NCBI GenBank assembly: GCA_964423745.1
Contig: CAYRGG010000001.1
Span: 127,622-191,621, forward strand
Source: CAYRGG01 sp964423745
Lineage (GTDB): Bacteria > Pseudomonadota > Gammaproteobacteria > Competibacterales > Competibacteraceae
Direction of reading: 5' to 3'
DNA length: 64,000 bases
Positions 1-8,246 of the stretch are shown piece after piece; position 1 is the first letter of the stretch, and each line of letters starts with the position of its first letter. A model generated the notes under the pieces. It was not told where the DNA came from, searched no databases, and was given only the letters and a program-made list of their open reading frames with translations. Made by a program: the position numbers and the translations under genes.

Positions 1-488
1 GCGACATCCCCCAACAAGATGTGCATCGAGTCAAAATCGGCGCACCCGGCAGCGCCCGTTTAGTCACTGGCCAAGAAGTGCAGGGACGGATTCGTTACAT
101 CAGCGCCCAAGCGGATGAAGCCACCCGCACCTTCCGGGTGGAGCTGGAAGTGCCCAACCCAGACAATCGCTTAGTGGCTGGCGTTACCAGCGAGATCCAT
201 TTGCCTATGGAACAACTCACTGCCCATTATCTACCCATGGGCATACTGTCCTTGAACGACGCCGGTCAAGTGGGGGTAAAATCCGTTAACGGGGATAATC
301 AAGTGGAATTTTATCCCGTACCCATTTTGCGCACCACCACCGGGGGTGTCTGGGTGGGTGAGCTACCCGAAACGGTGCGCATTATTACCGTGGGACAGGG
401 GTTTGTGCATAGTGGGCAAGAGGTGGAACCGGTGGCTGAAAAAGCGGTAGCGGAAGCTAAACCCCCTAGGGATGGGGATCCCTCGTGA
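1..488 (+). CDS. RND efflux periplasmic adaptor (membrane fusion protein), 5' end outside window
   Basis: C-terminal part of an HlyD/AcrA-type adaptor that bridges an inner-membrane RND pump to an outer-membrane channel. The frame is open to the window edge, so the GTG at 21 is an internal codon and the true start lies outside. Visible are the beta-barrel segment (RTFRVELEVPNPDNRLVAG, a typical adaptor signature) and the membrane-proximal domain ending in a GQGFVHSGQEV-like stretch. Its stop overlaps the start of the RND gene by four bases (GTGA), which indicates translational coupling. The lipoyl and hairpin domains, and any TolC-like gene, would lie to the left. Family assignment is firm; the substrate is unknown. 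Confidence 0.88.
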   Translation, partial: DIPQQDVHRVKIGAPGSARLVTGQEVQGRIRYISAQADEATRTFRVELEVPNPDNRLVAGVTSEIHLPMEQLTAHYLPMGILSLNDAGQVGVKSVNGDNQVEFYPVPILRTTTGGVWVGELPETVRIITVGQGFVHSGQEVEPVAEKAVAEAKPPRDGDPS

Positions 489-3400
489 AAACCTTGATTG
501 ATGCGGCCATTGCCCGCAACCGACCTGTGTTGCTGATTTTGGTGCTGATTTTAGTGGCTGGCAGCGTCGCTTATCTCACCATGCCCAAAGAAGCTGATCC
601 CGATGTGCCCATTCCTTTTGTGTATGTATCCATGACCCATGAGGGGATCTCTCCGGAAGATGCTGAACGGCTCTTGGTTCGACCCATGGAAAAGGAGTTG
701 CGGGCCATTGAAGGACTTAAGGAGCTGACCGCCACGGCGGCCGAAGGTTATGCCTCGGTGACGCTGGAATTCGAGGCCGGGTTTGATAGCGATCAAGCCC
801 TCAACGATGTGCGGGAAAAAGTGGACATGGCCAAGGTGGAACTACCGGCGGACACCGATGAACCCCTGGTGGACGAATTTAATGTGGCATTGTTTCCGGT
901 TTTGGTGGTGACTTTGGCAGGGGAAACCCCGGAGCGTACTCTAGTCACCCTGGCCCGGGATCTACGGGATAAACTGGAAGGACTGCCAGGGGTTCTGGAG
1001 GTGGACATCGCCGGTGATCGGGAAGATCTTTTGGAAGTGCTCATTGACCCGGTGCGATTGGAAAGCTATAACCAGTCTCCCGCGGAGATGCTGGAGATAG
1101 TCACCCGTAATAATCAACTGGTGGCTGCGGGAACTCTGGATAGCGGCCAAGGCCGTTTTGCTGTCAAAGTACCCGGCGTGATCGAAACTCTGGACGACGT
1201 GTTGACCTTACCCCTCAAGGTGAGCGACGGTAAAGTGGTGACGTTTCAGGACGTGGCCACGGTGCGGCGCACGTTCAAAGATCCAGAGGGTTTTGCCCGG
1301 GTTAATGGGCAACCGGCGGTAACGTTAGAAATTTCCAAACGCATCGGCGCTAATATCATCGACACCCTAGCCCAAGTCCGTACCCTCATAGCAGCAGAAC
1401 AGGTGCAGTGGCCGGATACTATTCAAGTCAGTTATTCCCAAGATAAGTCCGAAGACATCCGCATCATGCTCAAGGATTTGCAAAACAATGTGATCGCGGC
1501 GGTGTTATTGGTGATGATTGTGGTGATGGCGGCCTTAGGAGTACGCTCGGCGGGTCTGGTGGGGGTAGCCATTCCGGGGTCATTTCTCGCCGGTCTGCTG
1601 GTCCTGAGTATGGCGGGACTGACGTTGAATATCGTGGTGTTGTTTGCCCTGATTATGGCGGTAGGTATGCTGGTGGACGGGGCCATTGTGGTGGTGGAAC
1701 TGGCGGATCGCAAGATGGCCGAAGGGCTCCATCGCCGGGAGGCGTTTGGTGTTGCGGCTAAACGCATGGCGTGGCCCATCATCGCCGCCACAGCCACCAC
1801 TTTGGCGGCTTTTCTACCACTGCTATTTTGGCCTGGGATGATGGGCGAATTTATGAAGTATTTACCCATGACTTTGATCGCTACCCTCAGTGCTTCGTTG
1901 TTGATGGCGCTGATCTTTGTGCCGACGCTTGGCGCTATCGTGGGAGGTCGCGGAGGAGACAAGCAGGGTAATTATGACACCTTGGCCATGGCGGAAGACG
2001 GTGACTTAAACTGTATACAGGGACTCACGGGAAATTACATTAAGGTTTTAGATTGGGCCTTGATTCATCCGCTTAAAGTGACCCTAGGGGCTGTTTTATT
2101 ACTCATCGGTGTCTATGTCTTGTATGGACAAGTGGGCAAGGGTATCGAGTTTTTCCCGGATGTGGAGCCAGAAAACGCCATCATTCAAATCCGTGCTCGG
2201 GGGGATTTATCCTTGGTGGAGCGGGACAAACTGGTGCGGGAAGTAGAGTCCCGGGTGCTGGATATGGATGAATTCACCACCATTTACGCCCGTAGTGGCA
2301 CCCGGTTTCAAGAGGATTTGCCGGAAGATGTCATTGGACTTTTGCAGTTAGAGCTGGCCGATTGGCAGCAGCGCCGTCCCGCAAACGAGATTCTCGCGGA
2401 AGTGCGCCAACGAGTGGCTGACTTACCCGGTATTATCATCGAGACTCGCAAGGAAGAAGCGGGACCTTCCGAGGGTAAACCGGTTCAGGTTCAGCTCAGT
2501 TCACGCCAACCTGAGCTACTACCTGACGCTGTCGCCCGGGTTCGAGAAGGTATGCGAAGGCTGGGCGGATTTGTGGATATCACCGATAGCCGTCCGATTC
2601 CAGGTATCGAGTGGCAAGTTCAGGTGGACCGGGCTGAGGCAGGCCGCTATGGAGCAGATATTGCTTCTGTAGGCAATGCTATTCAGTTAGTCACCACCGG
2701 CATCAAGGTGGGTGAGTATCGTCCCGACGATAGCGATGACGAGGTGGATATCCGCGTACGCTTTCCGGTCAACAATCGCAGTATCGAGGATGTCGACCGA
2801 CTTCGTATCCCCAGCGCCAATGGCACCATCCCGGTGGATAATTTTGTCAAACGGGTGGCTAAACCGCGGGTAGGCACCCTAGAACGGAGCAGCGCCCAGC
2901 GGGTTTTAACGGTGCAAGCGGACGTGGCTGAGGGCTTATTGTTGGATGCTAAAGTACAGGAACTGCGCCGCTGGCTCAGGGACGCCGACCTGGACCCACG
3001 GGTGGAAGTGACTTTCAAAGGTGAAGACGAGGATCAACGGGAAGCCCAAGCCTTCTTGAGCAAAGCCTTTGGAATCGCTTTATTTTTGATGGCGATTATC
3101 CTGGTCACGCAATTCAATAATTTTTATCAGGCGTTGCTCATTTTAAGCGCGGTGGTATTTTCCACCATCGGGGTTCTGTTGGGATTATTGGTCACTCAAC
3201 AACCCTTCGGTGTTGTTATGAGCGGCGTGGGCGTGATCGCCCTGGCCGGTATCGTAGTCAATAATAATATCGTTCTTATCGACACTTTTAATCAACTTAA
3301 AACCAAGGGATTAGCCACCCATGAAGCGGTCTTACGCACCGGCGCCCAGCGTTTGCGTCCGGTGCTGTTAACTACCATTACCACCATTTTAGGGTTACTC

Positions 3401-3613
3401 CCCATGGTGCTGGGAATTAATGTAGATTTAATCAACCGCGCAATCACCGTAGGCGCCCCTTCTAGCCAGTGGTGGACCCAACTTTCCACGGCGGTCGCCG
3501 GGGGATTAGCCTTTGCAACGATTTTGACATTAGTGTTAACGCCCTGCCTATTGATGCTAGGCGAGCGTCGATTTTGGAAACAGAAATTAGCAGCAATACC
3601 TAGGTTAACCTGA
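485..3613 (+). CDS. RND-family efflux transporter permease (AcrB/HAE-like)
   Basis: A 1042-residue inner-membrane proton-driven exporter, full length for the family, with an N-terminal helix, two large periplasmic loops and two clusters of about five helices. The GTG start overlaps the adaptor stop. The TM4 signature reads GMLVDGAIVVVE: the first proton-relay Asp of AcrB (D407) is kept but the second (D408) is Gly. The TM10 signature reads AGIVVNNNIVLID, with Asn where AcrB has Lys940. This variant relay occurs in a subset of HAE-type pumps and differs from the second pump in this window (36596-39745). The gene probably forms a tripartite pump with the upstream adaptor. Substrate is not predictable. 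Confidence 0.92.
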   Translation: MKTLIDAAIARNRPVLLILVLILVAGSVAYLTMPKEADPDVPIPFVYVSMTHEGISPEDAERLLVRPMEKELRAIEGLKELTATAAEGYASVTLEFEAGFDSDQALNDVREKVDMAKVELPADTDEPLVDEFNVALFPVLVVTLAGETPERTLVTLARDLRDKLEGLPGVLEVDIAGDREDLLEVLIDPVRLESYNQSPAEMLEIVTRNNQLVAAGTLDSGQGRFAVKVPGVIETLDDVLTLPLKVSDGKVVTFQDVATVRRTFKDPEGFARVNGQPAVTLEISKRIGANIIDTLAQVRTLIAAEQVQWPDTIQVSYSQDKSEDIRIMLKDLQNNVIAAVLLVMIVVMAALGVRSAGLVGVAIPGSFLAGLLVLSMAGLTLNIVVLFALIMAVGMLVDGAIVVVELADRKMAEGLHRREAFGVAAKRMAWPIIAATATTLAAFLPLLFWPGMMGEFMKYLPMTLIATLSASLLMALIFVPTLGAIVGGRGGDKQGNYDTLAMAEDGDLNCIQGLTGNYIKVLDWALIHPLKVTLGAVLLLIGVYVLYGQVGKGIEFFPDVEPENAIIQIRARGDLSLVERDKLVREVESRVLDMDEFTTIYARSGTRFQEDLPEDVIGLLQLELADWQQRRPANEILAEVRQRVADLPGIIIETRKEEAGPSEGKPVQVQLSSRQPELLPDAVARVREGMRRLGGFVDITDSRPIPGIEWQVQVDRAEAGRYGADIASVGNAIQLVTTGIKVGEYRPDDSDDEVDIRVRFPVNNRSIEDVDRLRIPSANGTIPVDNFVKRVAKPRVGTLERSSAQRVLTVQADVAEGLLLDAKVQELRRWLRDADLDPRVEVTFKGEDEDQREAQAFLSKAFGIALFLMAIILVTQFNNFYQALLILSAVVFSTIGVLLGLLVTQQPFGVVMSGVGVIALAGIVVNNNIVLIDTFNQLKTKGLATHEAVLRTGAQRLRPVLLTTITTILGLLPMVLGINVDLINRAITVGAPSSQWWTQLSTAVAGGLAFATILTLVLTPCLLMLGERRFWKQKLAAIPRLT

Positions 3614-3623
3614 GCGAGAAATG

Positions 3624-3713
3624 CGTAGGGTAGGCAACTGGTTGCCCACGCGGATAAAAATGAACACAGCGAGGGGCGAGTCGTAGGGTGGGCAACTTGT
3701 TGCCCACGCGGAT
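3624..3713. repeat. Two 32-bp palindromic repeat units
   Basis: Near-identical 32-base units at 3624-3655 and 3682-3713 share CGTAGGGT(A/G)GGCAACT and end in TTGCCCACGCGGAT. The second contains a perfect inverted repeat, GTGGGCAAC-TT-GTTGCCCAC, at 3688-3707. They lie directly behind the RND stop. No T-tract follows, so a REP/MITE-type repeat is more likely than a simple terminator. Confidence 0.7.
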
Positions 3714-3746
3714 GATGATGGATACGGTTACGGGAATTGAGATGGG

Positions 3747-3859
3747 GAGGCGAGCCTAGGTAGCTCATACCGGGGGACGCCGTAAATCCCTCCATGGAGG
3801 CTTGATGACGGCCATCCAGGCCGCCAACACCCCCTTCACGAGCTACCTAGTCCCGCCTC
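3747..3859. repeat. 113-bp intergenic element with 20-bp inverted arms
   Basis: The left arm (3747-3766, ends GGTAGCTC) and right arm (3840-3859, starts GAGCTACC) are reverse complements at 18 of 20 positions. The interior holds further short palindromes such as CCATGGAGG and GGCCATCCAGGCC. There is no coding capacity. It looks like a small non-autonomous interspersed element; copy number in the genome cannot be judged from this window. Confidence 0.55.
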
Positions 3860-3900
3860 TTTCCCTCGACGAGTTACGGTCACTGATCTAGACTGAGGTT

Positions 3901-4324
3901 ATGCCCAAGCCCACCACCCCCAACCCGCATGATCGGTTCTTCTGTAAAATACATTGCCCAAAGCACGGATAAAATTGATGACACTACCTTACAGACCATC
4001 GTGCAGCGAGCACTGCCCGAGATAGGAGATACAATCATGCCTACTATTGCTGAAACTTGGGAAGAGCGGGGTCTACAAAAAGGTCGCCAGGAAGGCCGCC
4101 AGGAAGGTCGCCAGGAAGGCCGCCAGGAAGGCCGCCAGGAAGGTCGCCAAGAAGAAGCAGCACATAATGTGCTGGTTGTATTAGAGGCCCGCTTCGGCAG
4201 TGTGCCTGAAGCACTGGCGCAACATATCAAGAGGATTGATGACCTAGTCAAGTTAAGGGAGTTATCCAAACTCGCCGCAACTGCTAGTTCTTTAGACGTG
4301 TTTCGTGAAATGGTGACGCACTAA
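3901..4324 (+). pseudogene. Rpn-family (PD-(D/E)XK) recombination-promoting nuclease, internally deleted
   Basis: The ATG at 3901, preceded by a TGAGG ribosome site, encodes MPKPTTPNPHDRFF, the usual beginning of Rpn/transposase_31 proteins, then meets a stop within 24 codons. The C-terminal part of the same family continues in another frame from about 3930: SSVKYIAQSTDKID, ALPEIGDTIMPTIAETWEERG, the GRQE repeats and a helical tail. The catalytic core, normally some 200 residues between these parts, is missing and the junction near 3940 is out of frame. The residual reading frame 3929-4324 could still make 131 residues but lacks the nuclease domain. A real deletion or an assembly collapse are both possible. 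Confidence 0.7.
4082..4153 (+). repeat. Six tandem 12-bp repeats (GRQE codons)
   Basis: Six consecutive units of GGYCGCCARGAA encode (Gly-Arg-Gln-Glu)x6 inside the Rpn-type pseudogene. Low-complexity GRxEG runs in this position are common in Rpn-family tails and vary in number by slippage. Confidence 0.9.
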
Positions 4325-4764
4325 TGAAAATAGTATTTATTCTTGTCACTGTTGTATCGGCTTTGTCCGCTACGGAGATTATTGCCGAGACAGAAACACC
4401 GACATTTACAGAACTTAAGCAACAATGGAGTGAAGCGGTCGATACCTTAAAAGGCTATTCCGCCGCTCAACGGGATACGGCGCTAGAAGAAGGCAAAGAA
4501 GCTCTAAACACTATGGATGCTTATATTGAACAACTTGAGGCACAAACTCGCGAGGAATGGGATCAACTGAGCGAAACCACCCGCGAAAAGCGCAAAAACG
4601 TCCTGCGTGCCCTGCGTGAAGAACGTACTGATCTGGCCGAATGGTACGGGGCCATGAAACATAGCTCCGCCAGCGCCTGGGATGAAATGAAGCAAGGCTT
4701 TATCGACGCATATGGCACTCTCAACGAATCATTCAGCGAAGCTTTAAACGCCTTTGATCAGTAA
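4324..4764 (+). CDS. Secreted helical/coiled-coil protein of unknown function
   Basis: A 146-residue protein with a signal peptide (residues about 1-21, cleavage near IIAET), followed almost entirely by charged amphipathic helix rich in Glu, Lys, Arg and Ala, with Trp-containing turns (QQWSEAVDTLKGY, EEWDQLSETTREKR, SASAWDEMKQGF). Its ATG overlaps the last base of the pseudogene stop (TAATG). Composition resembles small stress-related or apolipoprotein-like periplasmic helical proteins, but no family is recognised with confidence. No catalytic motif is visible. Confidence 0.6.
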   Translation: MKIVFILVTVVSALSATEIIAETETPTFTELKQQWSEAVDTLKGYSAAQRDTALEEGKEALNTMDAYIEQLEAQTREEWDQLSETTREKRKNVLRALREERTDLAEWYGAMKHSSASAWDEMKQGFIDAYGTLNESFSEALNAFDQ

Positions 4765-4853
4765 GATTAAGGTTACGGGGGGGGGAGTTAGTCTCACTTA
4801 GGTTTTTCTTTCCGTTTTGATTTCCAAAGCCATTCGCTAATAAACCGAGTGTT

Positions 4854-5525
4854 ATGTTGATTTTGAGCCATCGTGGTCATTGCGCCAAAGCCCCGGAAAA
4901 TACCCTTGAAGCATTTAGGCAGGCTATTCAGATTGGCGTTGACGGTATCGAGACAGATGTTCAAATAAGTAAAGACAGGCAGCTTATTTTATTCCACGAC
5001 CGTTTACTATCCAATGGGCGTGCCGTAACAGAGCTGACTCAAGGTGAACTTAGCGATGCCGTGGGTTATCTGGTTCCTACCCTCGACATGGCGCTTACTA
5101 TCCCTGGTGATATTTTATGGAACGTGGAAATTAAAAATCCTTTGGTTTTAGAACCTCTCGTCTCGACCTTGAGGGCTTTTTGTCATTCAAAACGTTTCTT
5201 GATTACTTCCTTTTGGCACCCTGTCATTAAAAAAGTGAGTCAGCGTCTCGCCGTTGACTGTGGCGTATTAGTGGATCACCGCCCCTTTGAGCAAACATCT
5301 TATCCGCTGGGTTTGTCGCCCAGTGATAAATGTTTGAATACAATCGTGTGGCACTATCCGGTCATAGACAAGTGTCTTATAAAACAGACAACCCAGCGGG
5401 GTATTCGAAATTTCGTTTATGGCGTCGTGACCGAGAGTGATTGGCTACACTGTGCTGAATTAAAAATTGATGGCGTTATTACGGATTATCCTGAGACGTT
5501 ACTGACTAAGCGTAAACTGTTTTGA
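4854..5525 (+). CDS. Glycerophosphodiester phosphodiesterase family protein
   Basis: A 223-residue GDPD TIM-barrel protein that would hydrolyse glycerophosphodiesters to glycerol-3-phosphate and an alcohol. Diagnostic residues are visible: SHRG and ENTLEAF at the N-terminus, the metal-binding ETDVQ, the catalytic FHD (LILFHDRLL) and NVEIK in mid-protein. There is no signal peptide, so it is probably cytoplasmic and UgpQ-like rather than periplasmic GlpQ. Length is slightly short (UgpQ about 247). No glp or ugp genes are nearby, so the gene appears to stand alone. Confidence 0.85.
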   Translation: MLILSHRGHCAKAPENTLEAFRQAIQIGVDGIETDVQISKDRQLILFHDRLLSNGRAVTELTQGELSDAVGYLVPTLDMALTIPGDILWNVEIKNPLVLEPLVSTLRAFCHSKRFLITSFWHPVIKKVSQRLAVDCGVLVDHRPFEQTSYPLGLSPSDKCLNTIVWHYPVIDKCLIKQTTQRGIRNFVYGVVTESDWLHCAELKIDGVITDYPETLLTKRKLF

Positions 5526-5660
5526 AGATCCATAATTATCGGTGGTGAAACCTATTATTTATGCAATTTGGTGTGGTCGCGAAATTGATCGAGGGCTTCA
5601 GGATTAGCCAATGCTTTTTTTTGAGGTAGCTCAAGCATTGCTCTTAAGCACCACCAAAAT

Positions 5661-6083
5661 TTAATCTTTTTGGGAAGAAGGATGACGTCCCAAAGCAATG
5701 GCCTCACGTCGAATTTCTAATATCAGTGGCCGATTCATCTGTAATGCTTCAATAGTTGCACACCCTATCGAGGTAAGTCCTACAACACGTATATCTTCCC
5801 AAAAAAAATGATTGTTCCAGCGCTCAAATCGAGGATTGAAAATGGGTGCTTTTTGTTGTGTTTGTGGATCGATGGCCCACTGCCGAGCGCCCTTACGCAG
5901 CGAACAGGATACACAGGCCAAAGCTAAGTTATCAGATGTCGTTAGGCCACCATCCTTAATCGGAACAACATGATCGATATGAAATGTAGCTTCTTGACCA
6001 ATCTGAGACAGACCGCAATACTCACAACAATTAGCAGCTCTCTCAATAACTAGTCGCCGCAAATTAACAAAAGTTTCATTCAC
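5661..6083 (-). CDS. HNH endonuclease domain protein
   Basis: A 140-residue protein with a compact HNH nuclease fold: CEYCG near residue 20, then HIDHVVPIKDGG (metal-binding/catalytic His), NLALACVSCS (Asn and the second Cys pair) and a following RKG. The C-terminal half (residues about 75-140, with RWNNHFFW and GLTSIGRA-like turns) is typical of stand-alone HNH genes in bacteria rich in mobile nucleases. The GTG start overlaps the stop of the upstream small gene (GTGA), so the two are translationally coupled. Target and role are unknown; no methylase or integrase is adjacent. Confidence 0.82.
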   Translation of the reverse strand: MNETFVNLRRLVIERAANCCEYCGLSQIGQEATFHIDHVVPIKDGGLTTSDNLALACVSCSLRKGARQWAIDPQTQQKAPIFNPRFERWNNHFFWEDIRVVGLTSIGCATIEALQMNRPLILEIRREAIALGRHPSSQKD

Positions 6084-6295
6084 AAAATCAAACGTTCAGT
6101 GCGCATTCGTAACAACGATAAAAATTCTGCTAAGTCGACAAGTCCTTGCGCTTCACGTTGTTCGGCTAGTGTCAGCATGTGTCCTTGATCTTGGCGATCA
6201 AGAAGTTCTTGAAGACGTTTTTGAACGCCCTCAGGCAAATGAAAAGCGGCCAGATCATCGGGCACTTCTAGTTGGATTTGTATGGCTTGAGTCAT
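6080..6295 (-). CDS. Small conserved partner protein of the HNH nuclease
   Basis: A 71-residue acidic protein (begins MTQAIQIQLEVPDDLAAF; contains LPEGVQKRLQELLDRQDQG and LTLAEQREAQGLVDLAEFL). Short proteins of this kind frequently sit one gene ahead of HNH or PIN nucleases and look like antitoxin-type or specificity partners. The four-base overlap with the HNH gene supports joint function. There is no clear DNA-binding motif; function as an antitoxin is inference only. Confidence 0.6.
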   Translation of the reverse strand: MTQAIQIQLEVPDDLAAFHLPEGVQKRLQELLDRQDQGHMLTLAEQREAQGLVDLAEFLSLLRMRTERLIL

Positions 6296-6433
6296 CAGTT
6301 CATTCCAAACTTAAAACTTCAGTAGAAAATATTACCATAGCACAGTTCCCTTGGTTAGTTGATAACTGCTTGTAACGTTCTCAAATCACTAGCAAATATA
6401 CTTATTTTTATGTTGATACATTGTTTAATAAAA

Positions 6434-7108
6434 TTATTTCATGATAGTCAAACGGTCCGAAATCAGGTCATATAACATTACCACAAGAGTAATCCCAACC
6501 ATGGCATATAACATCTCCGCCTGAGGTAGATCCAACACCCCAAGGGTCAACCCGGCAATCAGGCACCACAGAAGCGGGATAATCGCCATCAACCACAACC
6601 GCCATCCACTCACCATGAGCAGCCCTAAACCCAAGGTGACCACAGCCGTAGGATCAGGATGAACGCCAATTATCTCCACCTGGGACCAGCCGGTGCGACC
6701 AATCCGGGTCAATAGCGGCCAACTGAGGCCGGTAACACAGAGTAACAATCCCCACCAGTATAAGGGCGACCGTTTTATAAGATTGTCTTGAACGGAGAAT
6801 AGGATGACGATAAGTAGTAACGCCTGGATATAAAACGCCCTAGCAAACCAGTGACCCGCCCAATTGAGATCAGCATATAATTGCAGCAGGAAGCTGTACC
6901 CTACCCAACCCCAAATCAGCGCCAACAACAGACCAGCCACACGATGACGTCCCGTCAGTGTTAGAGCCACTAAGCTGAGGGCTAAAACCAGCATGAGGAT
7001 AGGCAGTGGCCAATATGTTTCGCTGACCCGCTCAATCAGGCTCAGATATACCTCGCGGGTAAAGGGAATAAAATCCTGAATAGCGTAGCGGTTCCATTCA
7101 CCCATCAT
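6434..7108 (-). CDS. DUF6064-like polytopic membrane protein
   Basis: A 224-residue integral membrane protein with about six or seven hydrophobic segments (residues roughly 33-52, 58-77, 88-105, 115-130, 155-170, 175-195, 200-215). The N-terminal pattern, EWNRYAIQDFIPFTREVY followed by a Trp-Pro before the first helix, matches DUF6064 proteins. Function is unknown. Its start overlaps the end of the upstream aldo-keto reductase gene by four bases, so the two form an operon. Confidence 0.65.
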   Translation of the reverse strand: MMGEWNRYAIQDFIPFTREVYLSLIERVSETYWPLPILMLVLALSLVALTLTGRHRVAGLLLALIWGWVGYSFLLQLYADLNWAGHWFARAFYIQALLLIVILFSVQDNLIKRSPLYWWGLLLCVTGLSWPLLTRIGRTGWSQVEIIGVHPDPTAVVTLGLGLLMVSGWRLWLMAIIPLLWCLIAGLTLGVLDLPQAEMLYAMVGITLVVMLYDLISDRLTIMK

Positions 7109-8040
7109 AGGGATTCGATATGGCGGATCATACGCTGACGCAATTTGGCGTCGGGCATGGAACCGTAACCGGCCTGCATGTTTTCATTCATGTGCGCCAC
7201 CTGGGTGGTGGCGGGAATGGCGCAGGTGATAGCCGGGTGGGAAACTATAAACTTGAGCAAAAAATCAGCCCAGGTTTGGCAATCGAATTCAGCGGCTGCC
7301 CAGTCGGGAACCCGGTGTTGCTGTTGAAGGGTTTTGATCAGGTAGCCGCCATCGTAAGGCCGATTGGCAATCACGGCAATGCCCTTTTCACGGGCCAAGG
7401 GCAAGAGACGCTGCTCCACCTGGCGATGGGTGATATTGTAGGTCAGCTGCACAAAATCTAAATCTTCATCAGCCATGACCTGCTCAAATTCAGAATGACG
7501 TCGGCCGTGGGAGGTGGTAATACCCACATAACGAAGTTTTCCCGCCTGTTTCATAGTCTGTAGCGTGGGCAAGTGCTCCTGCCAACTCTGCAGGTTGTGC
7601 ACTTGCATCAAAGCAAACCCATCGATTCCCCAGGATGCCACCTGCTCTTGAATTTGCGCCCGCGTTTCGTCTCCGTCGTAGGTCCAAACTTTTTCCGCCG
7701 CAAACAGGCTCTTAGGCTTACCCAGTTCACTGAGGGCAAAACCCAGCACCTCAGCGGACGAGCCATACATGGGGGAGCAATCAATCATACCACCCCCCTG
7801 GGCAAAAAAAACTTTTAGAACGTTGGTCCGATCTAGCCGTAATTGCGGATCACTACCCACGTTAAAGGTTTGCCAGGTGCCCATACCGATCACCGGGATT
7901 TGTTCATCGGAAGCCGGTATGGTTTTATGTAGCATCTGGTCACTACGGTTAGCCAATGACCGCAAAGGCGTCCATAGGGAAGCTGTCAATCCCCCCCCCA
8001 TAAGCTTGAGTATATGACGGCGAGTCAAATAAGTAATCAT
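7105..8040 (-). CDS. Tat-exported aldo/keto reductase family protein
   Basis: A 311-residue NADPH-dependent oxidoreductase-type TIM barrel. The N-terminus carries a twin-arginine signal (TRRHILKLMGGG), so the protein should fold with cofactor and cross to the periplasm or inner-membrane face. The fold is shown by VIGMGTWQTF, the catalytic Tyr in DCSPMYGSSAEVLG, Lys in AAEKVW, and a C-terminal IPATT cofactor loop. Tat-targeted members of this family occur widely in proteobacteria with unknown substrates. It is followed by the DUF6064-like gene in the same operon. Confidence 0.85.
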   Translation of the reverse strand: MITYLTRRHILKLMGGGLTASLWTPLRSLANRSDQMLHKTIPASDEQIPVIGMGTWQTFNVGSDPQLRLDRTNVLKVFFAQGGGMIDCSPMYGSSAEVLGFALSELGKPKSLFAAEKVWTYDGDETRAQIQEQVASWGIDGFALMQVHNLQSWQEHLPTLQTMKQAGKLRYVGITTSHGRRHSEFEQVMADEDLDFVQLTYNITHRQVEQRLLPLAREKGIAVIANRPYDGGYLIKTLQQQHRVPDWAAAEFDCQTWADFLLKFIVSHPAITCAIPATTQVAHMNENMQAGYGSMPDAKLRQRMIRHIESL

Positions 8041-8246
8041 GATTTTTTTCCAGATAAAAATTGTGGTTTGAAAATAGCTTAAGTCTTACATTAATCAACA
8101 ACCTAAGGATTAAGCAATTTAGTAGAAATACTTTATTGCTATAGCTGTGATTGCAACCAGTGATCTATTGTTGATTGAGACAAGCAAAAAGCAAAGAAGT
8201 CACGTTACTGACTTCCATGGGCCACTTTCTTCTTCAGGAGGAGAAC

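Noticed and set aside
1432..1962. 176-codon minus-strand frame
   Set aside because: Lies wholly within the RND gene; Thr/Ser/Ala-rich composition of an antisense shadow.
3282..3795. Minus-strand frame at the end of the RND gene
   Set aside because: Half of it is antisense to the pump and the rest lies in palindromic repeats.
4082..4153. CRISPR-like short repeats
   Set aside because: Units are 12 bp, contiguous without spacers, and encode GRQE in frame.
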